In this document: positions 61,449 to 64,000 of the stretch, in pieces | How the letters are laid out: each line of letters starts with the position of its first letter | Numbering within the stretch: position 1 is the stretch's first letter | Origin: Nemopilema nomurai | Taxonomy: Eukaryota > Cnidaria > Scyphozoa > Rhizostomeae > Rhizostomatidae | DNA length: 64,000 nt | Assembly (NCBI GenBank): GCA_003864495.1 | Contig: ML133387.1 | Coordinates: 834,600-898,599, forward strand | Direction: 5' to 3' | Notes under the pieces: model-generated | The model's database searches: none | Told to the model about the DNA's origin: nothing | Seen by the model: only the letters and a program-made list of their open reading frames with translations | Program-made: the position numbers and the translations under genes

Positions 61449-62043
61449 NNNNNNNNNNNNNNNNNNNNNNNNNNNNNNNNNNNNNNNNNNNNNNNNNNNN
61501 NNNNNNNNNNNNNNNNNNNNNNNNNNNNNNNNNNNNNNNNNNNNNNNNNNNNNNNNNNNNNNNNNNNNNNNNNNNNNNNNNNNNNNNNNNNNNNNNNNNN
61601 NNNNNNNNNNNNNNNNNNNNNNNNNNNNNNNNNNNNNNNNNNNNNNNNNNNNNNNNNNNNNNNNNNNNNNNNNNNNNNNNNNNNNNNNNNNNNNNNNNNN
61701 NNNNNNNNNNNNNNNNNNNNNNNNNNNNNNNNNNNNNNNNNNNNNNNNNNNNNNNNNNNNNNNNNNNNNNNNNNNNNNNNNNNNNNNNNNNNNNNNNNNN
61801 NNNNNNNNNNNNNNNNNNNNNNNNNNNNNNNNNNNNNNNNNNNNNNNNNNNNNNNNNNNNNNNNNNNNNNNNNNNNNNNNNNNNNNNNNNNNNNNNNNNN
61901 NNNNNNNNNNNNNNNNNNNNNNNNNNNNNNNNNNNNNNNNNNNNNNNNNNNNNNNNNNNNNNNNNNNNNNNNNNNNNNNNNNNNNNNNNNNNNNNNNNNN
62001 NNNNNNNNNNNNNNNNNNNNNNNNNNNNNNNNNNNNNNNNNNN
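61449..62043. other. Assembly gap, 595 N
   Basis: Run of N inside satellite array 2, with satellite on both sides in the same orientation. Confidence 0.99.
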
Positions 62044-64000
62044 AAAACACTGATTTAGTTCTTCACTGACAGTAGCACGCTTTGATTTGTACGGAGTAGA
62101 TCTTGCTTTTCTTTGAGCTTTCCCCTTCTTTGGATTCATGTGCTTTCAGATGCAAAACACTGATTTAGTTCTTCACTGACAGTAGCACGCTTTGATTTGC
62201 ATGGAGTAGATCTTGCTTGTCATTTGAGCTTTCCCCTTCTTTGGATTCATGTGCTTTCAGATGCAAAACACTGATTTACTTCTTCACTGACAGTAGCACG
62301 CTTTGATTGCATGGAGTAGATCTTGCTTGTCACTTGAGCTTTCCCCTTCTTTGGATTAATGTGCTTTCAGATGCAAAACACTGATTTAGTTCTTCACTGA
62401 CAGTAGCACGCTTTGATTTGCATGGAGTAGATCTTGCTTTCTTTGAGCTTTCCCCTTCTTTGGATTCATGTGCTTTTCAGATGCAAAAACACTGATTTAG
62501 TTCTTCACTGACAGTAGCACGCTTTGATTTGCATGGAGTAGATCTTGCTTGTCATTGAGCTTTCCCCTTCTTTGGATTCATGTGCTTTCAGATGCAAAAC
62601 ACTGATTTAGTTCTTCACTGACAGTAGCACGCTTTGATTTGCATGGAGTAGATCTTGCTTGTCATTTGAGCTTTCCCCTTCTTTGGATTCATGTGCTTTC
62701 AGATGCAAAACACTGATTTAGTTCTTCACTGACAGTAGCACGCTTTGATTTGCATGGAGTAGATCTTGCTTGTCATTTGAGCTTTCCCCTTCTTTGGATT
62801 CTGTGCTGGATCATGTGCTTTCAGATGCAAAACACTGATTTAGTTCTTCACTGACAGTAGCACGCTTTGATTTGCATGGAGTAGATCTTGCTTGTCTTTG
62901 AGCTTTCCCCTTCTTTGGATTCAATGTGCTTTCAGATGCAAAACACTGATTTAGTTCTTCACTGACAGTAGCACGCTTTGATTTGCATGGAGTAGATCTT
63001 GCTTGTCATTGAGCTTTCCCCTTCTTTGGATTCATGTGCTTTCAGATGCAAAACACTGATTTAGTTCTTCACTGACAGTAGCACGCTTTGATTTGCATGG
63101 AGTAGATCTTGCTTGTCTTTGAGCTTTCCCTTCTTTGGATTATGTGCTTTCAGATGCAAAACACTGATTTAGTTCTTCACTGACAGTAGCACGCTTTGAT
63201 TTGCATGGAGTAGATCTTGCTTGTCATTTGAGCTTTCCCCTTCTTTGGATTCAATGTGCTTTCAGATGCAAAACACTGATTTACTTCTTCACTGACAGTA
63301 GCACGCTTTGATTTGCATGGAGTAGATCTTGCTTGTCATTTGAGCTTTCCCCTTCTTTGGATTCATGTGCTTTCAGATGCAAAACACTGATTTAGTTCTT
63401 CACTGACAGTAGCACGCTTTGATTTGCATGGAGTAGATCTTGCTTGTCATTTGAGCTTTCCCCTTCTTTGGATTCATGTGCATTTCGTGCAGATGCAAAA
63501 CACTGATTTAGTTCTTCACTGACAGTAGCACGCTTTGATTTGCATGGAGTAGATCTTGCTTGTCATTTGAGCTTTCCCCTTCTTTGGATTCATGTGCTTT
63601 CAGATGCAAAACACTGATTTACTTCTTCACTGACAGTAGCACGCTTTGATTTGCATGGAGTAGATCTTGCTTGTCATTTGAGCTTTCCCCTTCTTTGGAT
63701 TCATGTGCTTTCAGATGCAAAACACTGATTTAGTTCTTCACTGACAGTAGCACGCTTTGATTTGCATGGAGTAGATCTTGCTTGTCATTTGAGCTTTCCC
63801 TTCTTTGGATTCATGTGCTTTGGATTCATGATGCTTTCAGATGCAAAACACTGATTTAGTTCTTCACTGACAGTAGCACGCTTTGATTTGCATGGAGTAG
63901 ATCTTGCTTGTCTTGAGCTTTCCCCTTCTTTGGATTCATGTGCTTTCAGATGCAAAACACTGATTTAGTTCTTCACTGACAGTAGCACGCTTTGATTTGC
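62044..64000 (+). repeat. 111 bp satellite array 2, right part (cut by window end)
   Basis: Continuation of the same head-to-tail satellite after the gap, in the same orientation, running off the window in mid-monomer. Confidence 0.97.

Noticed and set aside
61282..62139. Very long frames around 61282-62139
   Set aside because: They span the N gap. The unknown bases create an artificial open frame.

Overview
This window looks like a repeat-dominated, essentially gene-free piece of an animal genome, most likely a marine invertebrate (a cnidarian such as a stony coral would fit, but I cannot prove it). The clues are AT-rich non-coding DNA, a decayed BEL/Pao retroelement, a hAT-like transposase tail, a tRNA gene carried in a small insertion, and very long satellite arrays. 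I find no intact protein-coding gene and nothing bacterial: no operons, ribosome-binding sites or CRISPR arrays.

Layout. (1) Positions 1-6124 hold the first copy of a ~6.1 kb unit. (2) 6131-22787 is a ~16.7 kb array of a ~111 bp satellite (about 150 monomers), ending in a 131 bp assembly gap (22788-22918). (3) 22919-28975 is the second copy of the 6.1 kb unit. It is followed not by satellite but by unique sequence with a broken BEL/Pao pol region (29274-31130). (4) 31815-40681 holds a degenerate fragment, one short unit and four full units of a ~1.9 kb tandem repeat. Each full unit contains two related modules, A and B, about 467 bp apart. (5) 40682-46727 is the third copy of the 6.1 kb unit. 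(6) 46734-64000 is a second 111 bp satellite array, interrupted by a 595 bp gap (61449-62043) and cut by the window end.

The 6.1 kb unit is a composite. Its first ~900 bp is a diverged version of the 1.9 kb repeat. It then carries a tRNA-bearing insertion flanked by 14 bp direct repeats, a gag-type BEL/Pao remnant resembling DUF1759, a CpG-rich hairpin, and a hAT-type dimerisation tail whose stop codon lies at the unit's right edge. Copies 1 and 3 enter the satellite at the same base. Copies 1 and 2 start at the same base, one at the window edge and one against a gap. This suggests a large macrosatellite-like or segmentally duplicated locus, of which the assembly may show only part or which it may have duplicated.

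The most notable signal is the satellite monomer. It is 111 bp (37 codons) long, carries a BglII site and contains a perfect octamer ATTTGCAT (the reverse of ATGCAAAT). The two arrays together would therefore present roughly 300 POU-type sites. Function is unproven. Copy counts, periods and identities here were read by eye and not computed.
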